Assembly: GCA_021731695.1 (NCBI GenBank)
Contig: JAKFWZ010000030.1
Span: forward strand, 1-47,346
Source: Candidatus Daviesbacteria bacterium
Lineage (GTDB): Bacteria > Patescibacteriota > Microgenomatia > Daviesbacterales > UBA10151
DNA: 47,346 nt
Reading direction: 5' to 3'
Numbering within the stretch: position 1 is the stretch's first letter; each line of letters starts with the position of its first letter. The position numbers were made by a program, and so were the translations under genes. Below are positions 21,836-30,482 of this stretch, in pieces. Under the pieces are notes generated by a model, which made no database searches, was not told where the DNA came from, and worked only from the letters and a program-made list of their open reading frames with translations.

Positions 21836-21855
21836 AAGCTTTGCTTATTAATATC

Positions 21856-22305
21856 ATGGATAGTTCAATTCTTTACGCCTTACTCGTACTCTTAGCAATC
21901 ATAATTGCATATCTTTTGGGTCGGGTTAATTCCAGAAAAAATGCAGATATCCCTCAGGACATGATTGATCTTTATAGGAAAGTTGATAACTTGCCGGTGA
22001 GGATTTTACAGACCATACAAGGGTCAATAAACCCTCAAAAAGGCAAGGTAGCAGAGCTTCTGACTTATGCAGAGTTACGTTATGATTACGACCGAATTAT
22101 CCCTTTAGGACATCCGGTTGATTTTATTGGTATTAAAAATAATGAGCGGATTGATTTTATAGAAGTGAAGTCGGGAGAGTCTTTCGTCTTGACAGATGAA
22201 GAGAAACATATTAAAAGTCTTATTACACAGGGACAGGTTAGTTTTAGGCTGATAAAAATTACTGAATCAGAAATTAATCAATTTATGTCTGCCCGGAGTA
22301 AGTGA
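21856..22305 (+). CDS. Holliday-junction resolvase-related endonuclease with N-terminal membrane helix
   Basis: 149 aa from the ATG at 21856; the track start at 21799 lies in repeat DNA. Residues 4-22 form a membrane helix (ILYALLVLLAIIIAYLLG). The rest resembles the Endonuc_Holl group (PD-(D/E)XK fold): GKVAELLTYAELRYDYDRII, HPVDFIGI and IDFIEVKSGES, giving the acidic E, D and E-x-K set. The family is predicted to cut branched DNA; a membrane anchor would place it at the cell boundary. It sits between oriC and dnaN, unusual company for a nuclease. Confidence 0.72.
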   Translation: MDSSILYALLVLLAIIIAYLLGRVNSRKNADIPQDMIDLYRKVDNLPVRILQTIQGSINPQKGKVAELLTYAELRYDYDRIIPLGHPVDFIGIKNNERIDFIEVKSGESFVLTDEEKHIKSLITQGQVSFRLIKITESEINQFMSARSK

Positions 22306-22310
22306 TTAGT

Positions 22311-22386
22311 TATTAGTTCATGGTTAGTTAGTAAAAATAATTCCACTGCTTTAGGCTATGAACCGTGAACGAAGAACTGTGAACCA
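22311..22386. repeat. Intergenic inverted repeat (GAACCATGAACTAAC type)
   Basis: TTATTAGTTCATGGTTAGTTAG on the left and GAACCGTGAACGAAGAACTGTGAACCAAC on the right form imperfect inverted arms. A related GTGAACCATGAACTAACAAC occurs at about 33984-34004. Confidence 0.5.
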
Positions 22387-22389
22387 ACT

Positions 22390-23499
22390 ATGCATTTAAA
22401 AATATTACAGCAGGATCTGAACTTACCACTTCAGGCTGTGTCGCGTTCTGTAGGAGTTAAATTAAATCTTCCGGTTTTAGGAAATATTCTGCTTGAAACC
22501 TCAAGTGGAAAACTAAAACTATCTTCAACGAATCTGGAAGTTGGTGTCATTAAATATATTAATGCCCAGATTCTGGAAGATGGGGCGGTTACTGTTCCTG
22601 CAAAAACTTTGAGTGAGGTAGTTTCCTCTTTATCTAATAGTGAAATCGAACTTCAGTCGGAAGGCGAACTTTTAAAAATAATCTCCGGTAAATTCAAGGC
22701 TGATTTAAATGGGATTTCTTCTTCAGAGTTTCCGGCAATTCCTGAGGCAAAAGATTTCTCTGTTCAGATTCCGGCGGAAGTTTTTAAAGATAATATCCCC
22801 CAAATTAGCTTTGCTTCAGCTGTTGATGAGGGAAGACCAGTTTTAACCGGAATCTTAACTGAGATAAAAGATAATAAATTTGAAGCAGTTGCTACCGACG
22901 GATTCAGGTTGGCGCATAAAAGTTATTCTGCAGAAAATTTAAAAGAAATTGATTTTAAAGCTTTAGTTCCCAGAAAAACGCTTGATGAATTGGTTAAATT
23001 AATCAACGAGGAAGGGGGAGTTGAGACCGTAGGGATTGCGACTACTGATAATCAGAATCAGGTAATTTTTAAGATAGGGGAGACAGTTTTGTCTTCGAGA
23101 TTAATTGAGGGTGTTTTTCCCTCGTGGGAAAAAATAATCCCTGAAATTTTCATCGGGAAAGTAATTATTTCAAAAGAAGACTTAATTAAAGGATTAAAGC
23201 TCGCCTCAGTATTTGCCAGGGGAGAGGCGAATGTAATTCGTCTTAAAATAACAAAATCGGGGATAGGGCTTTCATCTGAAACAAAAGAACTTGGGCATCA
23301 GGATGCAGAAGTAGAAGCGGAAATGAGCGGTGAAGAGATTGAAGTGGCATTTAATTCAAGGTATTTACTGGATGCTGTTTCTAATTGTCCCGGGGAAAAA
23401 ATTAAGATTGATTTTTCAGGCAGTTTATCTGCGGCAAAGATTTCTCCAATTGAAGATACAGGTCTTGAATATATAGTGATGCCTGTGAGGATAAACTAA
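22390..23499 (+). CDS. dnaN: DNA polymerase III subunit beta (sliding clamp)
   Basis: A 369-aa protein with the three-domain clamp layout. Recognisable parts are LPVLGNILLETSSGKLKLSSTNLEVG in domain I, ATDGFRLAHKS in domain II, the interdomain LVPRKTLDEL, and GLEYIVMPVRIN at the C-terminus (the usual M-P-V/M-R motif). It forms the ring that holds polymerase III on DNA. It lies 1.1 kb after dnaA instead of immediately behind it, with oriC and a nuclease gene between. Confidence 0.97.
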   Translation: MHLKILQQDLNLPLQAVSRSVGVKLNLPVLGNILLETSSGKLKLSSTNLEVGVIKYINAQILEDGAVTVPAKTLSEVVSSLSNSEIELQSEGELLKIISGKFKADLNGISSSEFPAIPEAKDFSVQIPAEVFKDNIPQISFASAVDEGRPVLTGILTEIKDNKFEAVATDGFRLAHKSYSAENLKEIDFKALVPRKTLDELVKLINEEGGVETVGIATTDNQNQVIFKIGETVLSSRLIEGVFPSWEKIIPEIFIGKVIISKEDLIKGLKLASVFARGEANVIRLKITKSGIGLSSETKELGHQDAEVEAEMSGEEIEVAFNSRYLLDAVSNCPGEKIKIDFSGSLSAAKISPIEDTGLEYIVMPVRIN

Positions 23500-23502
23500 A
23501 AG

Positions 23503-23535
23503 AATAATCCAATAAACAAATAACCCAATAATCCA
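23503..23535. repeat. Left inverted repeat flanking the S23/IVP gene
   Basis: AATAATCCAATAAACAAATAACCCAATAATCC runs into the start of the four-helix-bundle gene. It is an imperfect inverted counterpart of 23905-23955. Confidence 0.55.
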
Positions 23536-23904
23536 ATGCCCAATAAAGCATTAAAATACGATATTTATGAACGAATATTCAACTTTGTTCTCAATGTTTT
23601 GAAATTGATTAATAAAATTCCAAGAACTTATGCTAACCAAGTAATTATTAATCAAATCACCAGATCTGCAACTTCCATGGGAGCCAATAGTCAGGAGGCG
23701 GACGGGGTTAATAGCAGGAAAGATTTTATTCATTGCTTTACAATAGTTAGAAAAGAGAATAAAGAAACTATTTATTGGTTAAGACTTATTACAGCCCTAA
23801 ATCCAAGAATACATGAAGAAGCAGAGTTGTTGATTAATGAGGGAAGTGAAATTTTGGCAATAATCAGTACGATTATCAAAAAGACAACTTACAATAACCA
23901 GTGA
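23536..23904 (+). CDS. Four-helix bundle protein (23S rRNA IVP/S23 family)
   Basis: A 122-aa protein. Core signature: INKIPRTYANQVIINQITRSATSMGANSQEAD, then SRKDFIHCFTIVRKENKETIYWLRLI. This is the IVP/S23 four-helix bundle family, which forms pentamers; some relatives are Avd accessory proteins of diversity-generating retroelements, but no reverse transcriptase is near. The first codons overlap an AT-rich repeat, and a matching inverted repeat follows the stop, so the gene may travel as a small cassette. A second family member is at 32863-33240. Function unknown. Confidence 0.85.
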   Translation: MPNKALKYDIYERIFNFVLNVLKLINKIPRTYANQVIINQITRSATSMGANSQEADGVNSRKDFIHCFTIVRKENKETIYWLRLITALNPRIHEEAELLINEGSEILAIISTIIKKTTYNNQ

Positions 23905-23955
23905 CCGTACAATAAATTGGGAATTGGGTTATTTGTATATTGGGTTATTGGTTTA
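23905..23955. repeat. Right inverted repeat flanking the S23/IVP gene
   Basis: AAATTGGGAATTGGGTTATTTGTATATTGGGTTATTGGTTTATT. It is the inverse of the left flank and of the repeats near 21700 and 30300. Confidence 0.6.
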
Positions 23956-23964
23956 TTTTCCTAG

Positions 23965-24426
23965 CTAGATTCCCGAGTAATTGATGATATTAAAATGAAC
24001 TGTAAATTCTTTGTCTAATGTTTTTCCACCCTTTATCTTAGTTTCAGGTTTAATTGTGATTGTATACCCCTGACCTAGTCTCCAAGGCTGAACAGGCGAG
24101 ATTTTAGCTGTTTTACCATCGTTTGTAATATCTACTTTTACTTCAGCCGGTGGATCAAAAATTAATTTTGTTTCCGGCCCGTTTTCCAGTTCTGCATTAA
24201 AATTTAATTCTAAAATTTGATCAGGCGGGAAAACCATTGGTTTCTTTTGAAATAGTTCAGGAGGGTTGGTAGAGATAAGCTGGGGAGTTGAAGGATCAAT
24301 TTGATTATCAACAATTTCAACTGGTTTCCCGCCGCCCAAACCAAAGTTAAAAATGGCAATCAGCAGTGCGCCAAGTAAAACAATAAAACCTATTAATGCG
24401 CCTTTTGTTGATTTAATTTTATTCAT
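23965..24426 (-). CDS. Membrane-anchored SbsA/Big_5 Ig-like protein
   Basis: A 153-aa protein with one N-terminal membrane helix (about 9-29) and an external Ig-like domain. The pattern LISTNPPELFQKKPMVFPPDQILELNFNAELE, then GKTAKISPVQPWRLGQGYTI and DKEFTVHFNI, fits the SbsA-type Ig fold. It is probably a surface-exposed accessory of the secretion-like locus, last gene of the leftward series. No enzymatic motif is seen. Confidence 0.68.
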   Translation of the reverse strand: MNKIKSTKGALIGFIVLLGALLIAIFNFGLGGGKPVEIVDNQIDPSTPQLISTNPPELFQKKPMVFPPDQILELNFNAELENGPETKLIFDPPAEVKVDITNDGKTAKISPVQPWRLGQGYTITIKPETKIKGGKTLDKEFTVHFNIINYSGI

Positions 24427-24448
24427 TTTCGATTAGAAAAGAGCTTGC

Positions 24449-24925
24449 TCATCGCTCAATAATTTGTAAATTATTTATCCAGTTTATATTTTCAATATTA
24501 TTCTTTTTAAGTAAATCCGCAAATTCTGCAACTGCTGCAGCCTTATTGTTCCTATCATACTCTAAATAAACCTGATTGTTATAAATATTATATGAAACTT
24601 TTATATATTGTCCGGTAAAAGGGAGAGTATCGACAAATTTAGAAACTGTTAAAGCGCGATTATCTAAGGGCTGTTCTTCCTGATCGACGATTTTTTGTTC
24701 TTCCAGATACTCCTGGCTGTAAGTGTTGTAGATATTATTGATCGGAGCATCCGGTGGGATGGACGGAGGAGCCAGATTTGGAAATGAAGTTGGTTGGGGA
24801 GTACTTATGACTTGATCTTGAGGAGGTGCGATAGGCGCAGATAAAGAAAAAACGATTGCCAGAATAATTATTAAAAGGATGCCACCCAATATTAAAGTAG
24901 TTTTTAAATTACTTAGTAAAATCAT
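24449..24925 (-). CDS. Small membrane-anchored protein, function unknown
   Basis: A 158-aa protein with a single N-terminal membrane helix (about 9-29), a Pro-rich linker, and an external alpha/beta-looking domain (YIKVSYNIYNNQVYLEYDRN, AEFADLLKKNNIENINWI). It starts one base before the end of the C39-like gene and belongs to the same operon. Its shape is similar to that of the 193-aa protein two genes upstream, and the two may be distant relatives. It could be a structural part of the envelope side of the apparatus. Confidence 0.65.
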   Translation of the reverse strand: MILLSNLKTTLILGGILLIIILAIVFSLSAPIAPPQDQVISTPQPTSFPNLAPPSIPPDAPINNIYNTYSQEYLEEQKIVDQEEQPLDNRALTVSKFVDTLPFTGQYIKVSYNIYNNQVYLEYDRNNKAAAVAEFADLLKKNNIENINWINNLQIIER

Positions 24926-25750
24926 TTAATTTGCCTTCTTTTTAACAGCGTATGAATACATTAATGGTTGTCCTCCCCAGGGTGCGCTGGCGCTTCTATA
25001 TACGCCGTCCTTATTCTCACATCTTCCAGGATCCCTTAATCTTAAGATATTTTGAGCCGGATCAACACCGTCAATGACGAATATATGGCCGTTAGTTGAG
25101 CCAATAATCAAATAGCCGGCATTTAGGAATTCCTGCGCCCGCTGGAGGTTTAATGGTGCGCCAAGAGCATGATACTCATAACCCATTTCGGGGAGGAGAT
25201 TTTGAATTGCGCTTTGCATATAACTTGGTTTATCTCCGCAGGCTCTCCAACCTCTTTGTCTGAATATTGAATCCATATCAGGTGGAGTGATTGTGTCCCC
25301 GTATGCGCTTAAAACCATCGCCATAGTGGTTGGTCCGCAGCCTGCACTTGCTAAATCACAAATCCTACCCCATTGAGGGTCTCCCTGGCAGTAAAAAACA
25401 TAGCCAGGTTTGTAGCATAAAACAGGATTTCCTTGCAGGTCTTCATCGCCGCAGTATTCTCTAATTACCGGGCCGGAAGTACCTTGTTGGGAAGTGGTTG
25501 CTTCTTTACAGACTGATGCTTTTAAGCTTTCGTCAGGAGTGCCTACTTTGACGCAGGAGAGCGCGCTGGAAACAGTTTGGGTGGAGGTTTGAACTGGTGC
25601 TAAATCCTGAGCTGGGGATTGAGCAGAAGTGGTTGCAGTCCCTGAGTCTTGAGTTACGGGAATCTCTATGGTATTTGATTCTTGAGCGTAAACATTAACA
25701 CAAAAAAACAGACTTATTATTAAAAATAAACAAAGAATTATTTTTTTCAT
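24926..25750 (-). CDS. Secreted C39-like cysteine peptidase domain protein
   Basis: A 274-aa protein with a signal peptide (residues 1-22, ending VYAQ) and a Thr/Ser/Gln-rich spacer. Its papain-like C39-type domain (about 115-270) reads YCQGDPQWGRICD, AGCGPTTMAMVLSAYG with the catalytic Cys, GHIFVIDGVD with the catalytic His, and LRDPG with an Asp. There is no ABC transporter part, so it is not a bacteriocin exporter. Several extra Cys residues suggest disulfides outside the cell. It overlaps the upstream gene by 4 nt. It may process envelope proteins or peptidoglycan peptides near the T4SS-like channel. Confidence 0.78.
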   Translation of the reverse strand: MKKIILCLFLIISLFFCVNVYAQESNTIEIPVTQDSGTATTSAQSPAQDLAPVQTSTQTVSSALSCVKVGTPDESLKASVCKEATTSQQGTSGPVIREYCGDEDLQGNPVLCYKPGYVFYCQGDPQWGRICDLASAGCGPTTMAMVLSAYGDTITPPDMDSIFRQRGWRACGDKPSYMQSAIQNLLPEMGYEYHALGAPLNLQRAQEFLNAGYLIIGSTNGHIFVIDGVDPAQNILRLRDPGRCENKDGVYRSASAPWGGQPLMYSYAVKKKAN

Positions 25751-26328
25751 TCACTTAGCCATTTTTCCGCAGTCCTGCGGATGTATTCTTTATCACCCCA
25801 GTTGATAATTATTTTTTCAGAATTTATATTAGATTCTTTCATCCAGCCAAAAATTTCGGAGACAGCCTTAATAAAATTGCCCTTTTGAATCTGGTAATCA
25901 GGGTCCGTTTCTATGGTTTGGTAATTTATTCCAAAAACCTGTACATCCAAAACCCAGGATGTTTCTTGGTATGAAGCGGAAGGGATTGATATTTCAATCA
26001 TTTCTCCACTAGACGATTGAAACTTATTTTCGTAAGGGAGTAATGGCAGAATCTTTGCGATTTCTCTTTGGGAATTTTGTACTAGTGAGGAGCTAAGATC
26101 TACGCCTCCCCCTTCCGATTGGGGCACAAAAGGAATATCTTCAATTAAGATTGGTTTAGCCTGAAGAGGCAAATTGTTAGCAATAGAAGGCGTAGGGAAG
26201 AAAATTATTTCTTCTGAACCTTCCTCATTATTTTTCGTAGAAAAAAGGACGATGGTTAGCAAAATTAAAATGAAGAATAAAATAGCTAGTATTAAATAAA
26301 TCTTTGGTTTGATAAAAATATTCATCAT
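25747..26328 (-). CDS. Membrane-anchored protein of the T4SS-like operon, function unknown
   Basis: A 193-aa protein. One N-terminal membrane helix (about 9-30) leads to a polar external part with VDVQVFGINYQTI-like strands and a closing helix (EKIIINWGDKEYIRRTAEKW). It overlaps the muramidase gene (ATGA) and the C39 gene by 4 nt each, showing tight translational coupling. No family is recognised. By topology it could be a small scaffold like VirB8-type proteins, but no sequence motif supports that. Confidence 0.65.
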   Translation of the reverse strand: MMNIFIKPKIYLILAILFFILILLTIVLFSTKNNEEGSEEIIFFPTPSIANNLPLQAKPILIEDIPFVPQSEGGGVDLSSSLVQNSQREIAKILPLLPYENKFQSSSGEMIEISIPSASYQETSWVLDVQVFGINYQTIETDPDYQIQKGNFIKAVSEIFGWMKESNINSEKIIINWGDKEYIRRTAEKWLSE

Positions 26329-28508
26329 CTACCCTCCTCAATTAACGCCCTGACAACGCCCATTACGCCTGGTCTGCCAAAGATCTTGTGCGGATCACAT
26401 CTTACTCCGTCAAAGCAGTATATTAAATACATTTTATTATCTGCATGAGCTTCATCAAAGTCTGCCATGGCATAGGGATCGTCTTCTCCCTCAAACTCAG
26501 GAGGACACTTTTCATAGGGAACCCTGCCGCAATTTCTATTTCCTGTTCCGTTATATCTCGTGAGGGCAGTAACTGCTTCTTGGAAGGTGGATGGTGTTTT
26601 GCCTATTTTTTCAGCCAAGTGTTTTGCAGCATAAATCATGCTATCTTGTTGGGTTGCAAATCCGCAACCGTTGCCTATTGGTATTGGTACTCCTGGTCCT
26701 GAAACGCCTGCAGCACACTTAGCAGGAGTGATATCAGGTTCTACTTGTCCGATTACTCTTCCGCTAACCAATGAGGTGTCCGGTCCGGGTCCGTTCCCTT
26801 TTTCAACGAAATGAATACCTGCAAGTAATTGCCATGATATTCCAGTTGCCTCTGAGGCTTGTTTATATCTGTCTATTAACTCTGGGTGTTTATTAAATGC
26901 ACCGGCAACAAGAGCTCTGACTTCAGTCCAATTTGCGGGAGGAGGTGTTAAGGAGCTAGGTAATAATCCAGTTGCATCAGAAAAATTGTTTGTTTGAGTT
27001 GACGGCCCAATTAGACTTGAGGAGTAAGTGCTATAAGCAATAGATGCCTGATTGGCAATCCAGATATCATTAGAATTGGCTGTGACCGAAAACTTAATTA
27101 AGGCTGGGAAATCAGAACGAACTCTGTCGACACGCCAGACTAGTGTGTTTCCGTCCAGCCGACCGTCAATAAGCGTGGGAGTGTCGATGTTAATAAATTG
27201 ACCTCCTGTCAGCTGAAGCGCGCTGGCTTTAGCAGTTCCAGGAACATAAGTAGTGTTTGCCGGAATATTATCGCGAACCTCAATATCAGCATAGGCATGT
27301 GGGCATTTGACCTGATAGGTTATTCTGATCGTATATTCAATATTTTCGCCTTCGAGGTAAGACTCCTTATTCGTATACTTTTCAGCGAGGATTTGTCCTG
27401 GTTTACCGCACTCGGAGTTAGAATCAAACAAGGACCATATTGTGAACAGGGTCAGCGCTACGATTGAGCCCCAGATTAAAAAAGTGCCAACACCTGCGGC
27501 TGTAACTCCACCGAGACCCATAGCGAGTGACCTGCTTGCCATGCCTGCAAGCTGTCCTGCAAGCCTTCCGCCAAGATTCATAAGTCCTCTGCCTAAAGCA
27601 GAAAGAGCGCGACCAGCTTGAGGGAGGATGCGGCTTGCAAGATTAGACAGACCTCTAAGCGCACTTTTAGCCAGGTTCCCGAGTCTTTGCCCGATTCTTT
27701 TAAGAAAGGAATTATCCCAGAGGTTTCCTGCGGGTTTTTGAACTTTAGGCAGTAACCCTCTCCGTCTTTCCTCTCCATCATCACCAGAGGGTTCGGGTTG
27801 TTGATTATTCGATCGGCTTGGTGGGGGCGACCAGGGCTGTCTCCCTGAAGGGGTGTCCTGTGCGAGTTGTTGTTCCTGCGGTTGTACCCTGATTTCGGGT
27901 GAATTTTCCTGTATTGTTTGTTCGGCAGGTCTTTTATCTTTCGATTGCTCAGGCTTATCTTCGTTAAGTGCCCCTTTATCGTCAGCAGGTTTTTTAATAA
28001 CCGTTTGAGGTTTATTATCGGGTTTTCTGTCGGGTTTTCTGGTATTTTTATCACTGGCCTGATTATTCCCGGCAGGAGTTGCTAACGGTTCTTTTGTTGC
28101 TGAAAGGGTTTTTTCGCCTGGTGCAGGGACTTTCTCTGCGTGTTCAGGGTGATGACTATCGATCTTTTTTTCCGGTACTAATGAGTTAGTTTCATCTATA
28201 TCAATTGCATGCTTGACTGCATTAACCAAAAGCTCGCCTTTCTCAGTCCTCACGTGACGAAAATGATCAACTAAACCTTCAAAAACATCTTTTTTGTAGA
28301 CGTTGTAAACACCGCTTAGTTCGAATTGTCTGATTTCACTGGTTTTAAAATTCGGCAGATCGAGCAAGACTTTTTGAACCTGGATAAGACTGACAGCTCC
28401 GTAATATCCTGTATCTAAAGCGTCAACCGTAAAACTCGATGTGGGGTAAAGGGCAATTTCAACCAGCGCTTCTAAGGCTAATTTAGTGCTTGGATTAAAT
28501 TTTGCCAT
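26325..28508 (-). CDS. VirB1-like muramidase with DUF11 domain and unusual N-terminus
   Basis: A 727-aa multi-domain protein. Residues 1-115 form an unrecognised globular N-domain (LALEALVEIALYPTSSFTVD). About 116-255 is a Pro/Lys/Gln-rich disordered part. About 265-365 is Gly/Leu-rich with a strong membrane helix (FLIWGSIVALTLFTIWSLF). Outside, about 375-500 is a DUF11-type beta domain (LEGENIEYTIRITYQVKC, VRDNIPANTTYVPGTA). About 525-727 is lysozyme-like, with SWQLLAGIHFVEKGNG placing the expected catalytic Glu and ALTRYNGTG. It likely cuts peptidoglycan to let the channel or pilus through. The order, with a large cytoplasmic N-domain, is unusual for VirB1. Confidence 0.75.
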   Translation of the reverse strand: MAKFNPSTKLALEALVEIALYPTSSFTVDALDTGYYGAVSLIQVQKVLLDLPNFKTSEIRQFELSGVYNVYKKDVFEGLVDHFRHVRTEKGELLVNAVKHAIDIDETNSLVPEKKIDSHHPEHAEKVPAPGEKTLSATKEPLATPAGNNQASDKNTRKPDRKPDNKPQTVIKKPADDKGALNEDKPEQSKDKRPAEQTIQENSPEIRVQPQEQQLAQDTPSGRQPWSPPPSRSNNQQPEPSGDDGEERRRGLLPKVQKPAGNLWDNSFLKRIGQRLGNLAKSALRGLSNLASRILPQAGRALSALGRGLMNLGGRLAGQLAGMASRSLAMGLGGVTAAGVGTFLIWGSIVALTLFTIWSLFDSNSECGKPGQILAEKYTNKESYLEGENIEYTIRITYQVKCPHAYADIEVRDNIPANTTYVPGTAKASALQLTGGQFINIDTPTLIDGRLDGNTLVWRVDRVRSDFPALIKFSVTANSNDIWIANQASIAYSTYSSSLIGPSTQTNNFSDATGLLPSSLTPPPANWTEVRALVAGAFNKHPELIDRYKQASEATGISWQLLAGIHFVEKGNGPGPDTSLVSGRVIGQVEPDITPAKCAAGVSGPGVPIPIGNGCGFATQQDSMIYAAKHLAEKIGKTPSTFQEAVTALTRYNGTGNRNCGRVPYEKCPPEFEGEDDPYAMADFDEAHADNKMYLIYCFDGVRCDPHKIFGRPGVMGVVRALIEEGR

Positions 28509-28514
28509 AATTCA

Positions 28515-30293
28515 TTATCTATTTTTATCTCCCGTAGTTTCAGCTGGATTTGTAGTAATTAACTTGTGCTCCTCAGGAGAGGCCACAACAGACATTGCTA
28601 CGTGTGTCGGACCGGCAAAGAATAGTCCTTGGCCAATGCCTGCAGAAAGAAGCAGTAATTTTTCTCCCTCTGATAAATTAAAAACCTTAGCTACTTTTTC
28701 GATTGAAGCCGGAGCTTGCTTAAGCAAAACCTGAATGGAAGAGTTGGAAATAATTGCCTTGCCCCGATCTTCTGCCAGAAAGTCCTCAACGTCCTGAGTA
28801 ATCGTAGTAACACCTAAATAATACTTGCGGGCTCTTTTAGCAATACCGACTAAAAATTCAGCCGAATCTTCGTTTTGCATCATATACCAAGCCTCATCGA
28901 CGATCAGAAGTCTTTTTTGAATATCCTTGCGGATTTTGGTCCAGATGTAATCCAGGATTAAATACATCGCGAGCGGTCTTAATTGATCTGCCAGATCCCT
29001 CACGGAAAAAACGATAAGGGAAGACTCAAGTTTAATATTGGATTGGGCAGAGAAGATTCCGGCTAAAGACCCTTTAATAAACCGCTCAAGCCGGTAGGCT
29101 AATTCCTGAGCGCTTTTATCTTCCATTCCCACCAGAACTTTATATAGATCTTCCATCAGAGGAGGAGGGAGTTGCTGGGTTTTTGGATCCTGCGTAATGC
29201 CTTTTAATCTATATGTTGTAACTAGTGCTCTGTCTAATATTGCAGACTGAGAAGCATCAAGCTGGCCCAGGACTAATTTTAAAAAGCCGGTTAAAGTTAA
29301 TATCTTTCTGCCAAGCTCATTTTCACCTTCCTCAGCAATACTTGATAAATCAAACGGATTAATATTAACCGCTGAATTGGACGAGAAGTCGATATATTGC
29401 CCGCCAACAGCCTGACAAAGTTTTAAATATTCATGCTCAGGATCAATAATGATTACCTGGGTACCAAACATTAAATATCGCACGGCTTCGAGTTTAACCA
29501 TATAAGATTTTCCGGCACCGGATTTTGCAAAAACAACTGAATTGGCATTTTCAAGGGAAAATCTGTCAAAAATAATTAATGAGCCGTTATGTTCGTTTAT
29601 GCCGTAGATTATTCCTTCGTTTGAGGTCAGCTCGCTGGTGGTAAAAGGAAAGGTAGTTGCGAGGGAAGTTGTATCCATATTGTGATCCAGCTTTAAAATA
29701 TCCAGATCTAAGGGTGCTGTTGAATTAAAACCTTCAACCATCTGAAGAGTTGTGGCTCTGGCAGTTATAGAAAGCGAGCCTAAAGTCGATTCAACCAGTT
29801 TTGAAATATTGCTTAATTCTTCCTTGTCTTTAGCGGGAACTGTGACATATAGAGCAAGTTTGAAAAATCTTTCAGCGCCTTTGACCAGTTGTTCCTGCAA
29901 AGATTTCGCGTCATCTAAGGCTACCTGTACGGCCGGATCTAGTGCCCGGCCGCGTTCCATATCTGTTTGAATTGTGGCCTCCATTTCGGCAATCTTTCTT
30001 TTTAAATCATCGAGGATATTTTTTGAGGTTGAAGGATAGATGAACATGGAGATATTGAGTGAGTGCTCAAAAGAAATTAACGGCTCTAGCCAGTTGGGCT
30101 CAACATATCTCGGATAACCTGAAACAAAAAATGAGCGGTAATAATGCTGGTCGATTCGAAGATATGAGAAGTCAATCTCAACCTCTTTAGGCGCAATTGC
30201 GTCTGGCAGGCTAAACTCCAGCGAATCCGGCGTTTTTGCCGGGCTTTGAGCTTCGTCTTTTGGTTTATCTTTTTTTCCGAAAGGCAGTTTCAT
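28515..30293 (-). CDS. VirB4/TraC-type conjugation ATPase
   Basis: 592 aa from the preferred ATG at 30293 (MKLPFGKKDKP); the longer track start at 30344 runs through repeat DNA. The N-domain (about 30-230) carries YFYRSFFVSGYPRYVEPNWL-like VirB4 features. The ATPase has Walker A FAKSGAGKSYMVK, then QVIIIDPEHEYLKL, Walker B RLLIVDEAWYMM, and ATTITQDVEDFL-like sensor sequence. VirB4 energises pilus assembly and substrate transfer at the inner face of the membrane. No VirD4 coupling protein or relaxase is in the window, so the locus is not an ordinary conjugative element. Confidence 0.93.
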   Translation of the reverse strand: MKLPFGKKDKPKDEAQSPAKTPDSLEFSLPDAIAPKEVEIDFSYLRIDQHYYRSFFVSGYPRYVEPNWLEPLISFEHSLNISMFIYPSTSKNILDDLKRKIAEMEATIQTDMERGRALDPAVQVALDDAKSLQEQLVKGAERFFKLALYVTVPAKDKEELSNISKLVESTLGSLSITARATTLQMVEGFNSTAPLDLDILKLDHNMDTTSLATTFPFTTSELTSNEGIIYGINEHNGSLIIFDRFSLENANSVVFAKSGAGKSYMVKLEAVRYLMFGTQVIIIDPEHEYLKLCQAVGGQYIDFSSNSAVNINPFDLSSIAEEGENELGRKILTLTGFLKLVLGQLDASQSAILDRALVTTYRLKGITQDPKTQQLPPPLMEDLYKVLVGMEDKSAQELAYRLERFIKGSLAGIFSAQSNIKLESSLIVFSVRDLADQLRPLAMYLILDYIWTKIRKDIQKRLLIVDEAWYMMQNEDSAEFLVGIAKRARKYYLGVTTITQDVEDFLAEDRGKAIISNSSIQVLLKQAPASIEKVAKVFNLSEGEKLLLLSAGIGQGLFFAGPTHVAMSVVASPEEHKLITTNPAETTGDKNR

Positions 30294-30296
30294 GTT

Positions 30297-30480
30297 TGTT
30301 TGAATAACCCAATAAAGCCAATAACCCAATATACAAATGCCCAATAAAAATTAAGAGCATAGTTGGGAATTGGTTTAAGACGAAGTTGCAAGCTTTGCTT
30401 TAGATCATCAGATCGCAAGCTTTGCTTATTTGCTATATTTGGCATTGGTTTATTTGCTATATTTGGCATTGGTTTATTCC
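30297..30480. repeat. Repeat-filled spacer between the two VirB4-like genes
   Basis: It contains AATAACCCAATATACAAATGCCCAATA, its inverse AGTTGGGAATTGGTTTA, two GCAAGCTTTGCTT motifs and a perfect 24-bp tandem duplication TTATTTGCTATATTTGGCATTGGT at 30426-30449 and 30450-30473. No gene is seen; the ORF 30290-30769 is a shadow. Confidence 0.65.
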
Positions 30481-30482
30481 TG

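Noticed and set aside
21799-21855. Longer N-terminus of the Holliday-type nuclease
   Set aside because: The extra 19 codons lie in an intergenic repeat; the ATG at 21856 begins the membrane helix directly.
30294-30344. Longer N-terminus of VirB4
   Set aside because: The extra codons are translated repeat DNA (GYWLYWVIQTN); the ATG at 30293 begins MKLPFGKKDK.
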